Notes: generated by a model from the sequence alone, not told the origin. A stretch of 64,000 nucleotides of DNA from Pseudomonas gregormendelii (GCF_017114825.1 NZ_JADEVO010000009.1:65185-129184); one strand, 5' to 3'; counted from the stretch's first letter, positions 22,066-36,474 are shown. A program made the numbers and translations.

Positions 22066-23227
22066 CGGCAAACCCCAGGCTTCCTTGCTTGATCAGCTCG
22101 CACAGGAGGCCGCGACCGTCGTCATCGCCCAGCCATTCGCCGAGGTTATCGATGTGCAGCGCATCGGCGGCGCAGATCAGCTTCAACAGCTCGCGCAGCT
22201 TGCCCGGCAGATAACGGCTCTGGCCGCTGGCGAACAGCAGCAGGTCGTCATCGACTTCGGACCAGGCCAGGCGCGCGCTCGGGTTGCGAATCAGTACGGC
22301 GCCCTGTTCCAGGCTGGCAAGCAGGTCGTCTTCTTCGATCTCTTCCGGGCCGACCACCAGCTCCGGGTAGCGCGGCTCGGTCATGAACTGGCCAAACCAG
22401 GTCAGCAACAGGCGCTCGTCGCTCATGTGTTCGGCCAGCAGGCCTTTAAGGCGGCCGAGGGCGTCGTGCTGGATCTGGTGCGGATCGGCGACTGGCTGGG
22501 CATCGGCGTCGGTGTAGCGCTCTTCGTCCGACAGGAACTGGCTGAGGAAGTCGGTGAAGTGGGTCAGCACTTCAGCGGCGCTTGGCGCGCGAAAGCCGAC
22601 CGAGTAGGTGAGGCAGTCGTCGACGGCCACGCCGCAGTGGGCCAGGCGCGGCGGCAGGTAAAGCATGTCGCCCGGTTCCAGGACCCATTCATCGGTGGCT
22701 TCGAATTCAGCCAGGATGCGCAAGTCGGCGTGCTGCAGCAGCGGGCTTTCAGAGTCGCACATCTGGCCGATTTTCCAGTTGCGCTTGCCATGGCCTTGCA
22801 GCAGGAACACGTCGTAGTTGTCGAAGTGCGGACCGACGCTGCCGCCTGGTGCGGCGAAGCTGATCATCACGTCATCGACGCGCCAGCTTGGCAGAAAGCG
22901 GAAGTTTTCCAGCAGTTCAGCGACTTCCGGGACAAACTGGTCAACGGCTTGAACCAGCAGGGTCCAGTCCTGTTCCGGCAGTTTGCTGAATTCGTCTTCG
23001 GCGAATGGGCCGCGGCGCAATTCCCAAGGGCGCTCGCCGTTTTCGATCACCAGGCGCGACTCAACTTCTTCCTCCAGCGCCAGGCCGGCCAGTTCGTCGG
23101 CGTCGATCGGGCTTTCGAAATCTGGAATCGCCTGACGGATCAGCAGCGGTTTTTTCTGCCAGTAGTCGCGCATGAACTCGCGCGCCGTGATGCCGCCCAG
23201 AAGTTGAAGAGGAATATCAGGATTCAT
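22058..23227 (-). CDS. roxA: 50S ribosomal protein uL16 arginine 3-hydroxylase (JmjC/cupin oxygenase)
   Basis: 389-residue Fe(II)/2-oxoglutarate-dependent oxygenase of the YcfD/RoxA type, which hydroxylates an Arg of ribosomal protein L16. The JmjC fold shows the iron-binding HxD in GPHFDNYDVFLLQ (His and Asp) and the distal His in RLAHCGVAV. A C-terminal winged-helix-like acidic region follows, as in RoxA. Enterobacteria also keep roxA near purB, which supports the call. It starts 87 bp after the purB stop, past a terminator-like hairpin. Confidence 0.93.
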   Translation of the reverse strand: MNPDIPLQLLGGITAREFMRDYWQKKPLLIRQAIPDFESPIDADELAGLALEEEVESRLVIENGERPWELRRGPFAEDEFSKLPEQDWTLLVQAVDQFVPEVAELLENFRFLPSWRVDDVMISFAAPGGSVGPHFDNYDVFLLQGHGKRNWKIGQMCDSESPLLQHADLRILAEFEATDEWVLEPGDMLYLPPRLAHCGVAVDDCLTYSVGFRAPSAAEVLTHFTDFLSQFLSDEERYTDADAQPVADPHQIQHDALGRLKGLLAEHMSDERLLLTWFGQFMTEPRYPELVVGPEEIEEDDLLASLEQGAVLIRNPSARLAWSEVDDDLLLFASGQSRYLPGKLRELLKLICAADALHIDNLGEWLGDDDGRGLLCELIKQGSLGFADE

Positions 23228-23267
23228 GTGTAACCTATTGAAAAAAAGTACTTTTCAGACGGGAATA

Positions 23268-23297
23268 AAAACGCCCGGCGCTGCCGGGCGTTTTAAA
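23268..23297 (-). terminator. Terminator-like hairpin between purB and roxA
   Basis: ACGCCCGGCG and TGCCGGGCGT form a GC-rich stem flanked by A-run and T-run (AAAA... TTTT), active on the minus strand just after the purB stop. It would end or attenuate the purB transcript before roxA. Confidence 0.85.
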
Positions 23298-23313
23298 CGG
23301 GTGCAGCGGTCGA

Positions 23314-24771
<1,458 letters not shown>

Positions 24772-24810
24772 TTACGCGTTACAGATCAAAATCGGTGTTG
24801 TGAGCGCTGT

Positions 24811-25434
24811 TCAGCTACTGCGCATCAGCGGGTAAAGCTCTTTGAGCAATTTGCGCCGGCTGATCACCAGCTGCCAGCGATGACCGCCCAACTGGCGCCA
24901 CAGGCGCGCCGAACGAATTCCGGCCAGCAGCAGGGCACGGATCTTCGAAGCGTTGCTTGGCTGCTGCAGGTTGCGCATGTCGCCGTGCACCTGAATGCGC
25001 TGGCGCAAGGTGCTCAAGGTGTCCTGGTACAACGCGCCACAGGCGGCGATCACGTTTTCGTGGGCCGGGCCGAAGTGCTCGACCTGGGACTGGATCTGCG
25101 GCAGGCGCTTGCCAATCACGTCCATCAAGTCTTCGCGCTTGGCCAGCTGACGCTCCAGGCCGAGCATGGCCAGCGCGTAGCGCAGCGGTTCGCGCTGCAG
25201 TGTGCTGGGATCGCGTTCCAGGGCGCCGATCAGGGCGCGATAGCCCTCGCGAAGGTTGATGTCGTCTCCGCCGTACACTTCCAGCGTGTCCTTGGGATCA
25301 CGAATCAGCAGGCTGCCCAGCATGCAGGTCAGGCCCGCTTCGGTGGTCTGGCCGGTCTTGGCGATCTTGTCCACCAGGACCGCGGCGAGGAATACCCCAC
25401 CCAGCGCTGTCAGTTGCTCCTGGGTCGGGCTCAT
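24811..25434 (-). CDS. hflD: High frequency lysogenization protein HflD homologue
   Basis: 207-residue protein of the HflD family, a membrane-associated helical protein. In E. coli it influences lambda CII; its housekeeping role is uncertain. The sequence is mostly helical with the family-typical [18 protein letters not shown] and C-terminal [23 protein letters not shown]. The start overlaps the mnmA stop by 4 nt. Position between mnmA and purB is conserved in gammaproteobacteria. Confidence 0.95.
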   Translation of the reverse strand: MSPTQEQLTALGGVFLAAVLVDKIAKTGQTTEAGLTCMLGSLLIRDPKDTLEVYGGDDINLREGYRALIGALERDPSTLQREPLRYALAMLGLERQLAKREDLMDVIGKRLPQIQSQVEHFGPAHENVIAACGALYQDTLSTLRQRIQVHGDMRNLQQPSNASKIRALLLAGIRSARLWRQLGGHRWQLVISRRKLLKELYPLMRSS

Positions 25435-26576
25435 TGGACTTGGCCCTTGCTCGCGTTCTTGCTCGTCCAGGGCTCGGCTATTTCGATCACGCCGCCACCC
25501 AGGCAGATCTCACCGTCGTAGAACACCACGGACTGGCCCGGGGTGACCGCCCGTTGCGGGTCATCGAAGGTGGCGCGATAGCCGGTAGCGGTTTTTTCCA
25601 GCGTGCACGGCTGGTCGCCCTGGCGGTAACGCACCTTGGCGGTCAACTTGAGTGGCTCGCTGAGGTCGATGGGGTTGACCCAATAGATGTCCGAGGCGAG
25701 CAGGGCGCGGGAGAACAGGTATGGATGGTCATTGCCCTGGCCGACGATCAGCTCGTTATGCTCCAGGTCCTTGATCAGCACGTACCACGGCTCGTCACCG
25801 GCGTCCTTGAGGCCGCCGATGCCCAGGCCCTGGCGTTGGCCGATGGTGTGGTACATCAAGCCGTGGTGGCGCCCGATGACTTCACCTTCGGTGGTCTTGA
25901 TCTCGCCGGGTTGTGCCGGCAGGTACTGCTTGAGGAAGTCGCTGAAGCGGCGCTCGCCGATAAAGCAGATCCCGGTGGAGTCTTTTTTCTTCGCGGTGGC
26001 CAGGTCGTGCTTCTCGGCGATTGCGCGCACTTCGGGTTTTTCCAGCTCGCCCACCGGGAACAGGGTCTTGGCGATCTGTTCTCCGCCCACGGCGTGCAGG
26101 AAGTAACTCTGGTCCTTGTTCGGGTCCAGGCCCTTGAGCAGCTCGGTGCGTCCATCGATGTCGCGGCGGCGCACGTAGTGACCGGTGGCAATCAGGTCGG
26201 CGCCGAGCATCATCGCGTAGTCGAGGAAGGCTTTGAATTTGATCTCGCGGTTGCACAGGATGTCCGGGTTCGGCGTGCGTCCGGCCTTGTATTCGGCCAG
26301 GAAGTGCTCGAACACGTTGTCCCAGTACTCGGCGGCGAAGTTGGCGGTGTGCAGCTTGATGCCAATCTTGTCGCACACAGCTTGGGCGTCTGCGAGGTCG
26401 TCCATCGCGGTGCAGTATTCCGTTCCATCGTCTTCTTCCCAGTTCTTCATGAACAGGCCTTCCACCTCGTAACCCTGCTCGATCAGCAGGAGAGCGGAAA
26501 CGGAAGAGTCCACGCCGCCGGACATGCCGACAATGACGCGCTTCTTTTGTATGTCAGAAGGGGCTGGATCACGCAT
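25431..26576 (-). CDS. mnmA: tRNA-specific 2-thiouridylase
   Basis: 381-residue enzyme that makes 2-thiouridine at U34 of tRNA-Lys, -Glu and -Gln, using ATP and sulfur handed on by TusE. The PP-loop [15 protein letters not shown] is near the N-terminus. The two catalytic cysteines are in [12 protein letters not shown] and [12 protein letters not shown]. The tus relay genes that feed it are at 46.8-48.2 kb in the same window. Confidence 0.98.
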   Translation of the reverse strand: MRDPAPSDIQKKRVIVGMSGGVDSSVSALLLIEQGYEVEGLFMKNWEEDDGTEYCTAMDDLADAQAVCDKIGIKLHTANFAAEYWDNVFEHFLAEYKAGRTPNPDILCNREIKFKAFLDYAMMLGADLIATGHYVRRRDIDGRTELLKGLDPNKDQSYFLHAVGGEQIAKTLFPVGELEKPEVRAIAEKHDLATAKKKDSTGICFIGERRFSDFLKQYLPAQPGEIKTTEGEVIGRHHGLMYHTIGQRQGLGIGGLKDAGDEPWYVLIKDLEHNELIVGQGNDHPYLFSRALLASDIYWVNPIDLSEPLKLTAKVRYRQGDQPCTLEKTATGYRATFDDPQRAVTPGQSVVFYDGEICLGGGVIEIAEPWTSKNASKGQVQ

Positions 26577-26635
26577 AGGGATTCAATGAGTGTCTTGAAA
26601 AAGGACGCGATTCTAGCAGGCCCAAGGCCACAAGG

Positions 26636-27082
26636 CTAAAGAGAAGGACGGATCAATTCCAGGTCGAAGCGCTGACCGCCCAGATAGTCGTCGATGCAGC
26701 GGATGATCAGTTCGCTGCGCCAGTTGTCGCGCTGTCCGATTAATTCCTCGCGGGTCAACCACTTGGCGCCGATGATGCCGTCGTCCAGTTGATACTCGGG
26801 GTGGTGTTTCAGCGGCTTGGCGATGAAGCAGACTCGCTGGTAGGTCACGCCGTTGCTCGGGGCGGTGTACAGATAAATGCCCAATACCCCCGTGGGTTCG
26901 ACGTCCCAGCCGGTTTCCTCGAGGGTTTCACGGATGGCAGCTTCGGTCAGGGTTTCATTCGGGTCGAGGTGACCGGCGGGCTGGTTGAGTACCGCTCGTC
27001 CGCCTTTGAGTTCTTCGACCATGAGGAAACGACCGTTGTCTTCGACGATGGTGGCGACGGTGATGTGGGGTTTCCAGTCCAT
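26636..27082 (-). CDS. nudJ: NUDIX hydrolase, phosphatase NudJ-like
   Basis: 148-residue NUDIX protein starting at the ATG at 27082 (MDWKPHITVATIVED). The Nudix box is intact: GHLDPNETLTEAAIRETLEETGW. The adjacent mnmA-hflD-purB order is the same as around E. coli nudJ (ymfB), whose product removes phosphate from nucleoside di- and triphosphates and from HMP pyrophosphate. The substrate here is inferred from family and context. It begins the minus-strand gene block and is preceded by a facing repeat pair. Confidence 0.9.
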   Translation of the reverse strand: MDWKPHITVATIVEDNGRFLMVEELKGGRAVLNQPAGHLDPNETLTEAAIRETLEETGWDVEPTGVLGIYLYTAPSNGVTYQRVCFIAKPLKHHPEYQLDDGIIGAKWLTREELIGQRDNWRSELIIRCIDDYLGGQRFDLELIRPSL

Positions 27083-27119
27083 GCATTGTCCTCTGGTGGT
27101 TTTCGGCTTGATCATGCCA

Positions 27120-27195
27120 ATCAAAAGATCGCAGCCTTCGGCAGCTCCTACACGGATCGGCGTAGGAGCTGCCGAAGGCTGCGATCTTTTGATCT
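27120..27195. repeat. Facing pair of dispersed repeats
   Basis: Two inverted copies of the GGAGCTGCCGAAGGCTGCGA family are separated by about 12 bp (CACGGATCGGC). They form a near-perfect palindrome of over 30 bp per arm between nudJ and the idh terminator. Confidence 0.9.
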
Positions 27196-27206
27196 ATGGT
27201 GCAAAC

Positions 27207-27236
27207 AAAAACCCCGGCACAAGGCCGGGGCTTCTT
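27207..27236 (-). terminator. Rho-independent terminator of idh
   Basis: CCCCGGC and GCCGGGG form a stem around ACAAG, followed on the minus strand by TTTTTG. It lies about 16 nt after the idh stop. Confidence 0.88.
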
Positions 27237-27251
27237 TGCATCCTTACAACC

Positions 27252-29972
<2,721 letters not shown>

Positions 29973-31229
29973 ATGGGATACAAGAAGATTCAGGTTCCGG
30001 CAGTCGGCGACAAAATCACCGTCAACGCGGACCATTCTCTCAATGTTCCTAACAACCCGATCATCCCCTTCATCGAAGGCGATGGTATCGGCGTTGATAT
30101 CAGCCCGGTCATGATCAAGGTTGTCGATGCTGCTGTTAAGAAGGCTTACGGCGGCGATCGCAAAATTTCCTGGATGGAAGTCTACGCCGGGGAGAAAGCG
30201 ACTCAGGTTTACGATCAGGACACCTGGCTACCTCAGGAAACCCTGGACGCAGTCAAGGATTACGTGGTTTCCATCAAGGGCCCCCTGACCACGCCGGTCG
30301 GCGGCGGCATTCGTTCGCTGAACGTGGCCCTGCGCCAGCAGCTGGACCTTTATGTGTGCCTGCGCCCGGTGCGCTGGTTCGAAGGCGTGCCTAGCCCGGT
30401 CAAGAAGCCAGGCGACGTCGACATGACGATCTTCCGCGAGAACTCCGAGGACATCTACGCCGGTATCGAGTGGAAAGCCGGTTCGCCGGAAGCGACCAAG
30501 GTCATCAAGTTCCTGAAAGAGGAAATGGGTGTCACCAAGATCCGTTTCGACGAAAACTGCGGTATCGGCATCAAGCCAGTCTCGCTGCAGGGCACCAAGC
30601 GCCTGGCGCGCAAGGCGCTGCAGTACGTGGTCGACAACGATCGCGACTCGCTGACCATCGTGCACAAAGGCAACATCATGAAGTTCACCGAAGGTGCCTT
30701 CAAGGAATGGGCTTACGAAGTGGCGGCTGAAGAGTTCGGCGCGACCCTGCTCGACGGCGGTCCATGGATGCAGTTCAAGAACCCGAAAACCGGCAAGAAC
30801 GTCATCGTCAAGGATGCCATCGCCGATGCCATGCTCCAGCAGATCCTGCTGCGCCCGGCCGAATACGATGTGATTGCGACCCTGAACCTGAACGGTGACT
30901 ACCTCTCCGACGCCCTGGCGGCCGAAGTGGGCGGCATCGGTATCGCGCCGGGTGCCAACCTGTCCGACACCATTGCCATGTTCGAAGCCACCCACGGTAC
31001 TGCGCCGAAATACGCCGGCAAGGACCAGGTCAACCCGGGTTCGCTGATCCTGTCTGCAGAGATGATGCTGCGCCACATGGGCTGGACCGAAGCGGCCGAC
31101 TTGATCATCAAGGGCACCAATGGCGCGATTTCCGCCAAGACCGTGACCTATGACTTCGAGCGTCTGATGGACGGCGCCACGCTGTTGTCGTCCTCGGCGT
31201 TCGGCGATGCGCTGATTTCGCACATGTAA
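29973..31229 (+). CDS. icd: Dimeric NADP-dependent isocitrate dehydrogenase
   Basis: 418-residue TCA-cycle enzyme (isocitrate to 2-oxoglutarate). The ATG at 29973, with GGAG about 6 nt upstream, gives the standard N-terminus [17 protein letters not shown]. The phosphorylatable Ser lies in [13 protein letters not shown]; in E. coli phosphorylation there by AceK switches flux to the glyoxylate shunt. The metal and substrate motif [20 protein letters not shown] is present. Followed by a terminator. Confidence 0.98.
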   Translation: MGYKKIQVPAVGDKITVNADHSLNVPNNPIIPFIEGDGIGVDISPVMIKVVDAAVKKAYGGDRKISWMEVYAGEKATQVYDQDTWLPQETLDAVKDYVVSIKGPLTTPVGGGIRSLNVALRQQLDLYVCLRPVRWFEGVPSPVKKPGDVDMTIFRENSEDIYAGIEWKAGSPEATKVIKFLKEEMGVTKIRFDENCGIGIKPVSLQGTKRLARKALQYVVDNDRDSLTIVHKGNIMKFTEGAFKEWAYEVAAEEFGATLLDGGPWMQFKNPKTGKNVIVKDAIADAMLQQILLRPAEYDVIATLNLNGDYLSDALAAEVGGIGIAPGANLSDTIAMFEATHGTAPKYAGKDQVNPGSLILSAEMMLRHMGWTEAADLIIKGTNGAISAKTVTYDFERLMDGATLLSSSAFGDALISHM

Positions 31230-31243
31230 GAAGCAACTCGTAA

Positions 31244-31288
31244 CGAAAAACCGCCCCGCTCAAATCATGAGTTGGGCGGTTTTTTTAT
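31244..31288 (+). terminator. Rho-independent terminator of icd
   Basis: AAAAACCGCCC pairs with GGGCGGTTTTTT across a loop that includes CAAATCATGAGTT. A long T run follows on the plus strand. With an A run on the other side, it may also serve the convergent cspD gene. Confidence 0.9.
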
Positions 31289-31310
31289 AACAGAAGGGTG
31301 GGTGCAAAAA

Positions 31311-31577
31311 TCATGCAATAACGGTTTGTTGCTCGCTGGCTGCGACAACTTTCGCGATATCCTCAGGCGCGCCGATGCTCACGGCGTGCAGGCCCTTGGG
31401 GCCCTGGATAATCTCGAACACCACAGGCTGGCCGGCCTTCAGGGTCTTGTACCCCTCCATCTGGATGGCCGAATAGTGGGCGAACAGGTCTTCGCTCTTG
31501 CCGTCTTCATTGATGAAGCCGTATCCCTTGGCGTTGTTGAACCATTTCACCTTGCCACTGACCTTGACACCTGACAT
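31311..31577 (-). CDS. cspD: Cold-shock-domain protein CspD
   Basis: 88-residue single cold-shock domain, starting at the ATG at 31577, which has GAGGG upstream; two earlier ATGs lie too close to that site. The RNA-binding motifs KGYGFI and DLFAHYS are present, followed by the Pseudomonas-type [23 protein letters not shown] and a C-terminal tail. CspD is linked to stationary-phase inhibition of replication in E. coli. It is divergent from clpS-clpA, as in enterobacteria. Confidence 0.93.
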   Translation of the reverse strand: MSGVKVSGKVKWFNNAKGYGFINEDGKSEDLFAHYSAIQMEGYKTLKAGQPVVFEIIQGPKGLHAVSIGAPEDIAKVVAASEQQTVIA

Positions 31578-31802
31578 ACCCATATCCCTCTGCAACTGAC
31601 TCCATCACTGGAGTATCATCCAGATAATCCGCAGTCGAATCTCATAAATAAGATTGACTCCGCGGACCTTTTTTACCCACTGTGGGCTCTATTGGTTGTA
31701 ACACCGTTTTGCCGATAGTCAAGGTGACCGGGCAGTCGCAGTTGAAATCGTCCATAGCCGCCCCCACCACTGTATTCGCACAACTGACGAACCTTTCTTT
31801 CC

Positions 31803-32186
31803 ATGCATGCAATCAGCCAGATTCGACTAACATTCAATCAGGATCATCCGGTTCTCCAGCAAGACGGTCCGGGGACCCACGACGACGATTCCGCAGGCAT
31901 TGCTGTTCAGGAGGCAAAGCCTGCTTTACAGGCGCCACCGATGTACAAGGTGGTTTTGTTCAATGATGACTACACACCGATGGATTTCGTCGTCGAAGTG
32001 CTCGAGGTGTTTTTTAACCTGAATCGGGAGCTGGCGACCAAGGTCATGTTGGCCGTCCATACAGAAGGACGGGCAGTATGTGGAGTGTTTACCCGCGACA
32101 TCGCCGAGACCAAGGCCATGCAGGTCAACCAGTACGCCAGGGAAAGCCAGCATCCGCTACTCTGTGAAATCGAGAAGGACGGTTAA
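31803..32186 (+). CDS. clpS: ATP-dependent Clp protease adaptor ClpS
   Basis: 127-residue adaptor that delivers N-degron substrates to ClpAP. The core motifs [18 protein letters not shown] and the hydrophobic pocket region ([15 protein letters not shown]) are intact. The N-terminal extension (residues 1-40, acidic and flexible) is needed in homologues for ClpA engagement. It precedes clpA by 30 bp and is probably cotranscribed. Confidence 0.97.
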   Translation: MHAISQIRLTFNQDHPVLQQDGPGTHDDDSAGIAVQEAKPALQAPPMYKVVLFNDDYTPMDFVVEVLEVFFNLNRELATKVMLAVHTEGRAVCGVFTRDIAETKAMQVNQYARESQHPLLCEIEKDG

Positions 32187-32216
32187 TCGCCGACCACTTG
32201 GGTATGAGGTGAAGCT

Positions 32217-34487
32217 ATGTTAAACCGCGAGCTCGAAGTCACCCTCAATCTTGCCTTCAAGGAGGCTCGTTCGAAACGTCATGAATTCATGACCGTCGAA
32301 CACCTCCTGCTGGCCCTATTGGATAATGAGGCTGCCGCCACCGTATTGCGTGCGTGCGGCGCCAACCTCGACAAACTCAAACATGACCTGCAGGAGTTCA
32401 TTGACTCCACCACGCCACTGATCCCGGTGCATGACGAGGATCGTGAGACCCAGCCCACCCTGGGCTTCCAGCGTGTGCTGCAGCGCGCCGTGTTTCACGT
32501 ACAGAGCTCGGGCAAACGCGAAGTGACCGGTGCCAACGTGCTGGTCGCCATCTTCAGTGAGCAAGAGAGTCAGGCAGTGTTCCTGCTGAAACAGCAGAGC
32601 GTTGCGCGCATCGATGTCGTCAACTACATCGCCCACGGCATCTCCAAGGTGCCCGGGCATGGCGATCACTCTGAAGGTGAGCAAGATATGCAGGACGACG
32701 AGGGCGGCGAGTCTTCTTCTTCTGGCAATCCCCTGGATGCTTATGCCAGCAACCTCAACGAACTGGCACGCCAGGGTCGTATTGACCCGCTGGTAGGCCG
32801 CGAAATGGAAGTCGAGCGTGTCGCGCAGATCCTGGCGCGTCGTCGCAAGAACAATCCGCTGCTGGTGGGCGAGGCAGGCGTGGGTAAAACCGCGATTGCC
32901 GAAGGCCTGGCCAAGCGTATTGTCGATAACCAGGTGCCTGATCTGCTGGCCAACAGCGTGGTGTATTCGCTTGATCTGGGCGCACTGCTGGCCGGGACCA
33001 AATATCGCGGTGATTTCGAGAAGCGCTTCAAGGCGTTGCTTAATGAGCTGAAAAAACGTCCGCAGGCAATCCTGTTCATCGACGAAATCCACACCATCAT
33101 TGGTGCGGGTGCCGCGTCCGGTGGCGTCATGGATGCCTCGAACCTGCTCAAGCCGCTGCTGTCTTCCGGTGATATCCGCTGCATCGGTTCGACCACGTTC
33201 CAGGAGTTCCGCGGGATCTTCGAGAAGGACCGTGCTTTGGCCCGGCGCTTCCAGAAGGTCGATGTGTCGGAGCCTTCGGTGGAAGACACCATCGGTATCC
33301 TGCGCGGCTTGAAGGGGCGTTTCGAAGCGCACCACAGCATCGAGTACAGCGATGAGGCCCTGCGTGCGGCTGCCGAACTGGCATCGCGCTACATCAATGA
33401 CCGGCACATGCCGGACAAGGCCATCGACGTGATTGACGAGGCGGGTGCCTACCAGCGCCTGCAGCCGGTCGAGAAGCGCGTGAAACGCATCGAAGTGCCT
33501 CAGGTCGAGGACATCGTGGCGAAGATCGCGCGGATTCCGCCAAAGCACGTCACCAGCTCGGACAAAGAGCTGCTGCGTAACCTTGAGCGTGACCTCAAGC
33601 TGACGGTGTTTGGCCAGGACGCTGCAATCGACTCGCTGTCGACTGCGATCAAGCTGTCCCGCGCCGGCCTCAAGTCGCCTGACAAGCCAGTCGGTTCGTT
33701 CCTGTTCGCAGGCCCGACCGGTGTAGGTAAAACCGAAGCGGCGCGGCAGCTGGCCAAGGCGCTGGGTATCGAACTGGTTCGCTTCGACATGTCCGAGTAC
33801 ATGGAGCGCCACACCGTATCGCGTCTGATCGGTGCACCTCCAGGCTATGTCGGGTTCGATCAGGGCGGCCTGCTGACCGAAGCCATCACCAAGCAGCCAC
33901 ACTGCGTGCTGTTGCTCGATGAGATCGAGAAGGCGCATCCGGAAGTCTTCAACCTGCTGTTGCAGGTGATGGACCACGGTACGCTCACCGATAACAACGG
34001 GCGCAAGGCGGACTTCCGTAACGTGATCGTCATCATGACGACCAACGCCGGTGCCGAAACCGCAGCGCGCGCTTCGATCGGTTTCACTCATCAGGACCAC
34101 TCGTCCGATGCGATGGAAGTGATCAAGAAGAGCTTCACGCCAGAGTTCCGCAACCGCCTGGACACTATCATCCAGTTTGGTCGCCTCAGTCATGAGGTCA
34201 TCAAGAGTGTGGTGGACAAGTTCCTTACCGAGCTTCAGGCGCAGCTGGAAGACAAGCGCGTGCAGCTGGAAGTGACCGACGCCGCACGCAGCTGGCTGGC
34301 GGCAGGTGGCTACGACTCGGCAATGGGCGCTCGACCAATGGCACGCCTGATCCAGGACAAGATCAAGCGTCCGCTGGCGGAAGAGATCCTGTTTGGCGAA
34401 CTGGCCGACCATGGTGGCGTGGTCCACATCGATTTGAAGGACGGCGAGCTGACCTTCGAGTTCGAAACCACGGCAGAAATGGCCTGA
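32217..34487 (+). CDS. clpA: ATP-dependent Clp protease ATP-binding subunit ClpA
   Basis: 756-residue AAA+ unfoldase partner of ClpP. N-terminal repeats (residues 1-140) bind ClpS. AAA-1 has Walker A GEAGVGKTA and Walker B AILFIDEIHTI; AAA-2 has Walker A GPTGVGKTE and Walker B CVLLLDEIEKA. The C-terminal D2 small domain is complete. With ClpS and the nearby ate and aat transferases this forms a gene neighbourhood for N-degron proteolysis. Confidence 0.98.
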   Translation: MLNRELEVTLNLAFKEARSKRHEFMTVEHLLLALLDNEAAATVLRACGANLDKLKHDLQEFIDSTTPLIPVHDEDRETQPTLGFQRVLQRAVFHVQSSGKREVTGANVLVAIFSEQESQAVFLLKQQSVARIDVVNYIAHGISKVPGHGDHSEGEQDMQDDEGGESSSSGNPLDAYASNLNELARQGRIDPLVGREMEVERVAQILARRRKNNPLLVGEAGVGKTAIAEGLAKRIVDNQVPDLLANSVVYSLDLGALLAGTKYRGDFEKRFKALLNELKKRPQAILFIDEIHTIIGAGAASGGVMDASNLLKPLLSSGDIRCIGSTTFQEFRGIFEKDRALARRFQKVDVSEPSVEDTIGILRGLKGRFEAHHSIEYSDEALRAAAELASRYINDRHMPDKAIDVIDEAGAYQRLQPVEKRVKRIEVPQVEDIVAKIARIPPKHVTSSDKELLRNLERDLKLTVFGQDAAIDSLSTAIKLSRAGLKSPDKPVGSFLFAGPTGVGKTEAARQLAKALGIELVRFDMSEYMERHTVSRLIGAPPGYVGFDQGGLLTEAITKQPHCVLLLDEIEKAHPEVFNLLLQVMDHGTLTDNNGRKADFRNVIVIMTTNAGAETAARASIGFTHQDHSSDAMEVIKKSFTPEFRNRLDTIIQFGRLSHEVIKSVVDKFLTELQAQLEDKRVQLEVTDAARSWLAAGGYDSAMGARPMARLIQDKIKRPLAEEILFGELADHGGVVHIDLKDGELTFEFETTAEMA

Positions 34488-34498
34488 CGTTTAGTAGC

Positions 34499-34532
34499 AA
34501 AACAAAAAGGCGCCTACTGGCGCCTTTTTGCT
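34499..34532 (+). terminator. Rho-independent terminator of clpA
   Basis: AAAAAGGCGCC and GGCGCCTTTTT pair across TACT, about 15 nt after the clpA stop, with a T run following. Confidence 0.92.
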
Positions 34533-34551
34533 GTCTGCGCGCGAATCCCCT

Positions 34552-34630
34552 TTAGGAGCTGCCGCAGGCTGCGATCTTTTGATCTTAAAAAATCCAGGAT
34601 CAAAAGATCCCAGCCTGCGGCAGCTCCTAC
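34552..34630. repeat. Facing pair of dispersed repeats
   Basis: Two inverted copies in a CCGCAGG variant (GGAGCTGCCGCAGGCTGCGA) flank a short AT-rich spacer, between the clpA and infA terminators. The right arm has GATCCCAG in place of GATCGCAG, so the arms are not perfectly paired. Confidence 0.88.
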
Positions 34631-34656
34631 GGGGATGTTCGTCGAATTGCAGGCAA

Positions 34657-34686
34657 ACAAAAACGCCCGGCATCAGCCGGGCGTCT
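34657..34686 (-). terminator. Rho-independent terminator of infA
   Basis: CGCCCGGC and GCCGGGCG pair across ATCA. The minus strand continues into TTTTTG, about 14 nt after the infA stop. Confidence 0.9.
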
Positions 34687-34699
34687 TGTATTGACCTGA

Positions 34700-34918
34700 T
34701 TAGCGGGCGCGGTAAGTAATGCGCCCTTTGCTCAAGTCATAGGGCGTCAGCTCGACGCGCACTTTGTCACCGGTAAGAATACGGATGTAGTTCTTGCGCA
34801 TCTTGCCGGAAATATGCGCGGTTACGACGTGCCCATTTTCCAACTCCACACGAAACATGGTGTTGGGCAGGGTGTCGACGACAGTGCCTTCCATTTCGAA
34901 GCTGTCTTCTTTCGACAT
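34700..34918 (-). CDS. infA: Translation initiation factor IF-1
   Basis: 72-residue OB-fold protein that occupies the ribosomal A site during initiation. The sequence ([20 protein letters not shown], then [20 protein letters not shown]) is near-invariant in gammaproteobacteria. The ATG at 34918 is the family start; the longer frame to 34984 is not used. Confidence 0.98.
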
Positions 34919-35029
34919 GCAGTAAAGCCCTCGGTGTCCAATGAATGGCCCGGTGCAACTGCGCCAGGCAAAAGCGGCGTGCATTGTGCCCGAAAAATGG
35001 TGTTTACGCCAAGGGGTTTAGGGATTGCT

Positions 35030-35737
35030 CTAACTTAGAAGAACCCAGCGCTGGTTGATCAGCAGTTCGATGGGTCGATATTGCGTCTTGTAACTCATCT
35101 TTTTGCAGTTCTTGATCCAGTACCCCAGGTACACCGCGTCCAGCCCCAGGCGCTGTGCCTCGGCGATTTGCCACAGGATTGCGTACCGGCCCAGGCTGCG
35201 GCGTTCTTCGGCGGGTTCGTAGAAGGTATAGACCGCCGAGAGGCCATTGGGCAGCAAGTCCGTCACGGCCACAGCCAGCAGACGGCCGTCGCGGCGGAAT
35301 TCATAGAAGCGCGAAAATGGCAGGTCGCGCACCAGGAAGGTGGAAAACTGATCGCGGCTGGGCGGGTACATGTCGCCATCGGCATGCCGCTGTTCGATGT
35401 AGCGCTGGTACAGGTCGAAGTATTCTTCGCTGAACTGTGGTTTGGCCGGGCGCACCTGCAGATCGAGGTTGCGCCTGAAAATGCGTTTCTGCTGGCGATT
35501 GGGTGCGAACTGCGCCACGGGGATACGCGCGGGCACGCAGGCATTGCAGTTCTGGCAATGCGGCCGGTACAGGTGATCACCACTGCGACGAAAACCCATT
35601 TCAGACAGATCTGCGTAGACATGCACATCCATGGGCTGGCTAGGGTCGAGGAACAGGGTGGTGGCCTGCTCTTCGGGCAGATAACTGCAAGAGTGGGGTT
35701 GAGTGGCATAGAACTTCAAACGCGCCAACTCGGTCAT
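35030..35737 (-). CDS. bpt: Aspartate/glutamate leucyltransferase (arginyl-tRNA-protein transferase family)
   Basis: 235-residue N-degron enzyme that transfers Leu from tRNA to proteins with N-terminal Asp or Glu (Bpt, formerly Ate). The N-terminal Cys pair region in [15 protein letters not shown] and the C-terminal [23 protein letters not shown] are diagnostic. The ATG at 35737 has GAGGG upstream. It follows aat by 56 bp, and the products tag substrates for ClpS-ClpAP encoded nearby. Confidence 0.95.
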   Translation of the reverse strand: MTELARLKFYATQPHSCSYLPEEQATTLFLDPSQPMDVHVYADLSEMGFRRSGDHLYRPHCQNCNACVPARIPVAQFAPNRQQKRIFRRNLDLQVRPAKPQFSEEYFDLYQRYIEQRHADGDMYPPSRDQFSTFLVRDLPFSRFYEFRRDGRLLAVAVTDLLPNGLSAVYTFYEPAEERRSLGRYAILWQIAEAQRLGLDAVYLGYWIKNCKKMSYKTQYRPIELLINQRWVLLS

Positions 35738-35793
35738 GATCAACCCTCGGGGATAAACTTTAAATAAGTGTAAGCCAAGCGCGCGAAAGTCGC

Positions 35794-36474
35794 TCAGCAA
35801 ACCCAGCTGGCGCGGGTGGGTTGATCCAGGTGCAGGGCCAGGTAGCGGGCGAATTCGCTACGGGGAATCGCCCGGGCGCCGAGGCTGTGCAAATGGTCGG
35901 TCGGCATCTGGCAGTCGATCAGTATGAACCCTGAGTCTTTCAGATGTCGCACCAGTGTGGCAAAGCCATATTTGGAGGCATTGTCGGCGCGGCTGAACAT
36001 CGACTCGCCGAAAAACAGCTGCCCCATCGCCAAGCCATAGAGGCCGCCCACCAGCTCACCCTGGTCCCACACCTCCACCGAGTGGGCGAAGCCACGCGTG
36101 TGCAGTTCAAGGTAGGCCTCCTGCATCGCGGCGGTGATCCAGGTGCCGTCGGCATAATCACGCGGGGCCGCGCAAGCCTGGATGACTGCAGCGAAATCCT
36201 GGTCGAAGGTCACTTCATAGCGCTGTTGCCGGAGCAATTTGCCCAGGCTGCGCGAGACATGCAATTCGTCGGGAAACAACACCGTGCGAGGGTCGGGTGA
36301 CCACCAGAGAATCGGCTGGCCTTCGGAGAACCACGGGAAACACCCATGGCGATAGGCCTGGATCAGGCGGTCGGCCGACAAGTCGCCACCCGCAGCCAGA
36401 AGGCCGTTGGGATCGCGCATCGCTCGTTCCAGCGGCGGGAAGGTCAGTGAGTTGCGTTGTAACCAGGTCAGCAT
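35794..36474 (-). CDS. aat: Leucyl/phenylalanyl-tRNA-protein transferase
   Basis: 226-residue transferase that adds Leu or Phe to N-terminal Arg or Lys of proteins, creating N-degrons. Motifs [33 protein letters not shown] and [19 protein letters not shown] are intact. The ATG at 36474 gives the expected [16 protein letters not shown] start; upstream frame is not family-like. Confidence 0.97.
   Translation of the reverse strand: MLTWLQRNSLTFPPLERAMRDPNGLLAAGGDLSADRLIQAYRHGCFPWFSEGQPILWWSPDPRTVLFPDELHVSRSLGKLLRQQRYEVTFDQDFAAVIQACAAPRDYADGTWITAAMQEAYLELHTRGFAHSVEVWDQGELVGGLYGLAMGQLFFGESMFSRADNASKYGFATLVRHLKDSGFILIDCQMPTDHLHSLGARAIPRSEFARYLALHLDQPTRASWVC

Noticed and set aside
32316..34427. 703-codon minus-strand open frame
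   Set aside because: Antisense to clpA; no ribosome site and no domain.
34552..34630. Second clpA terminator
   Set aside because: The palindrome matches the dispersed repeat family, and a clean terminator already lies at 34499-34532.
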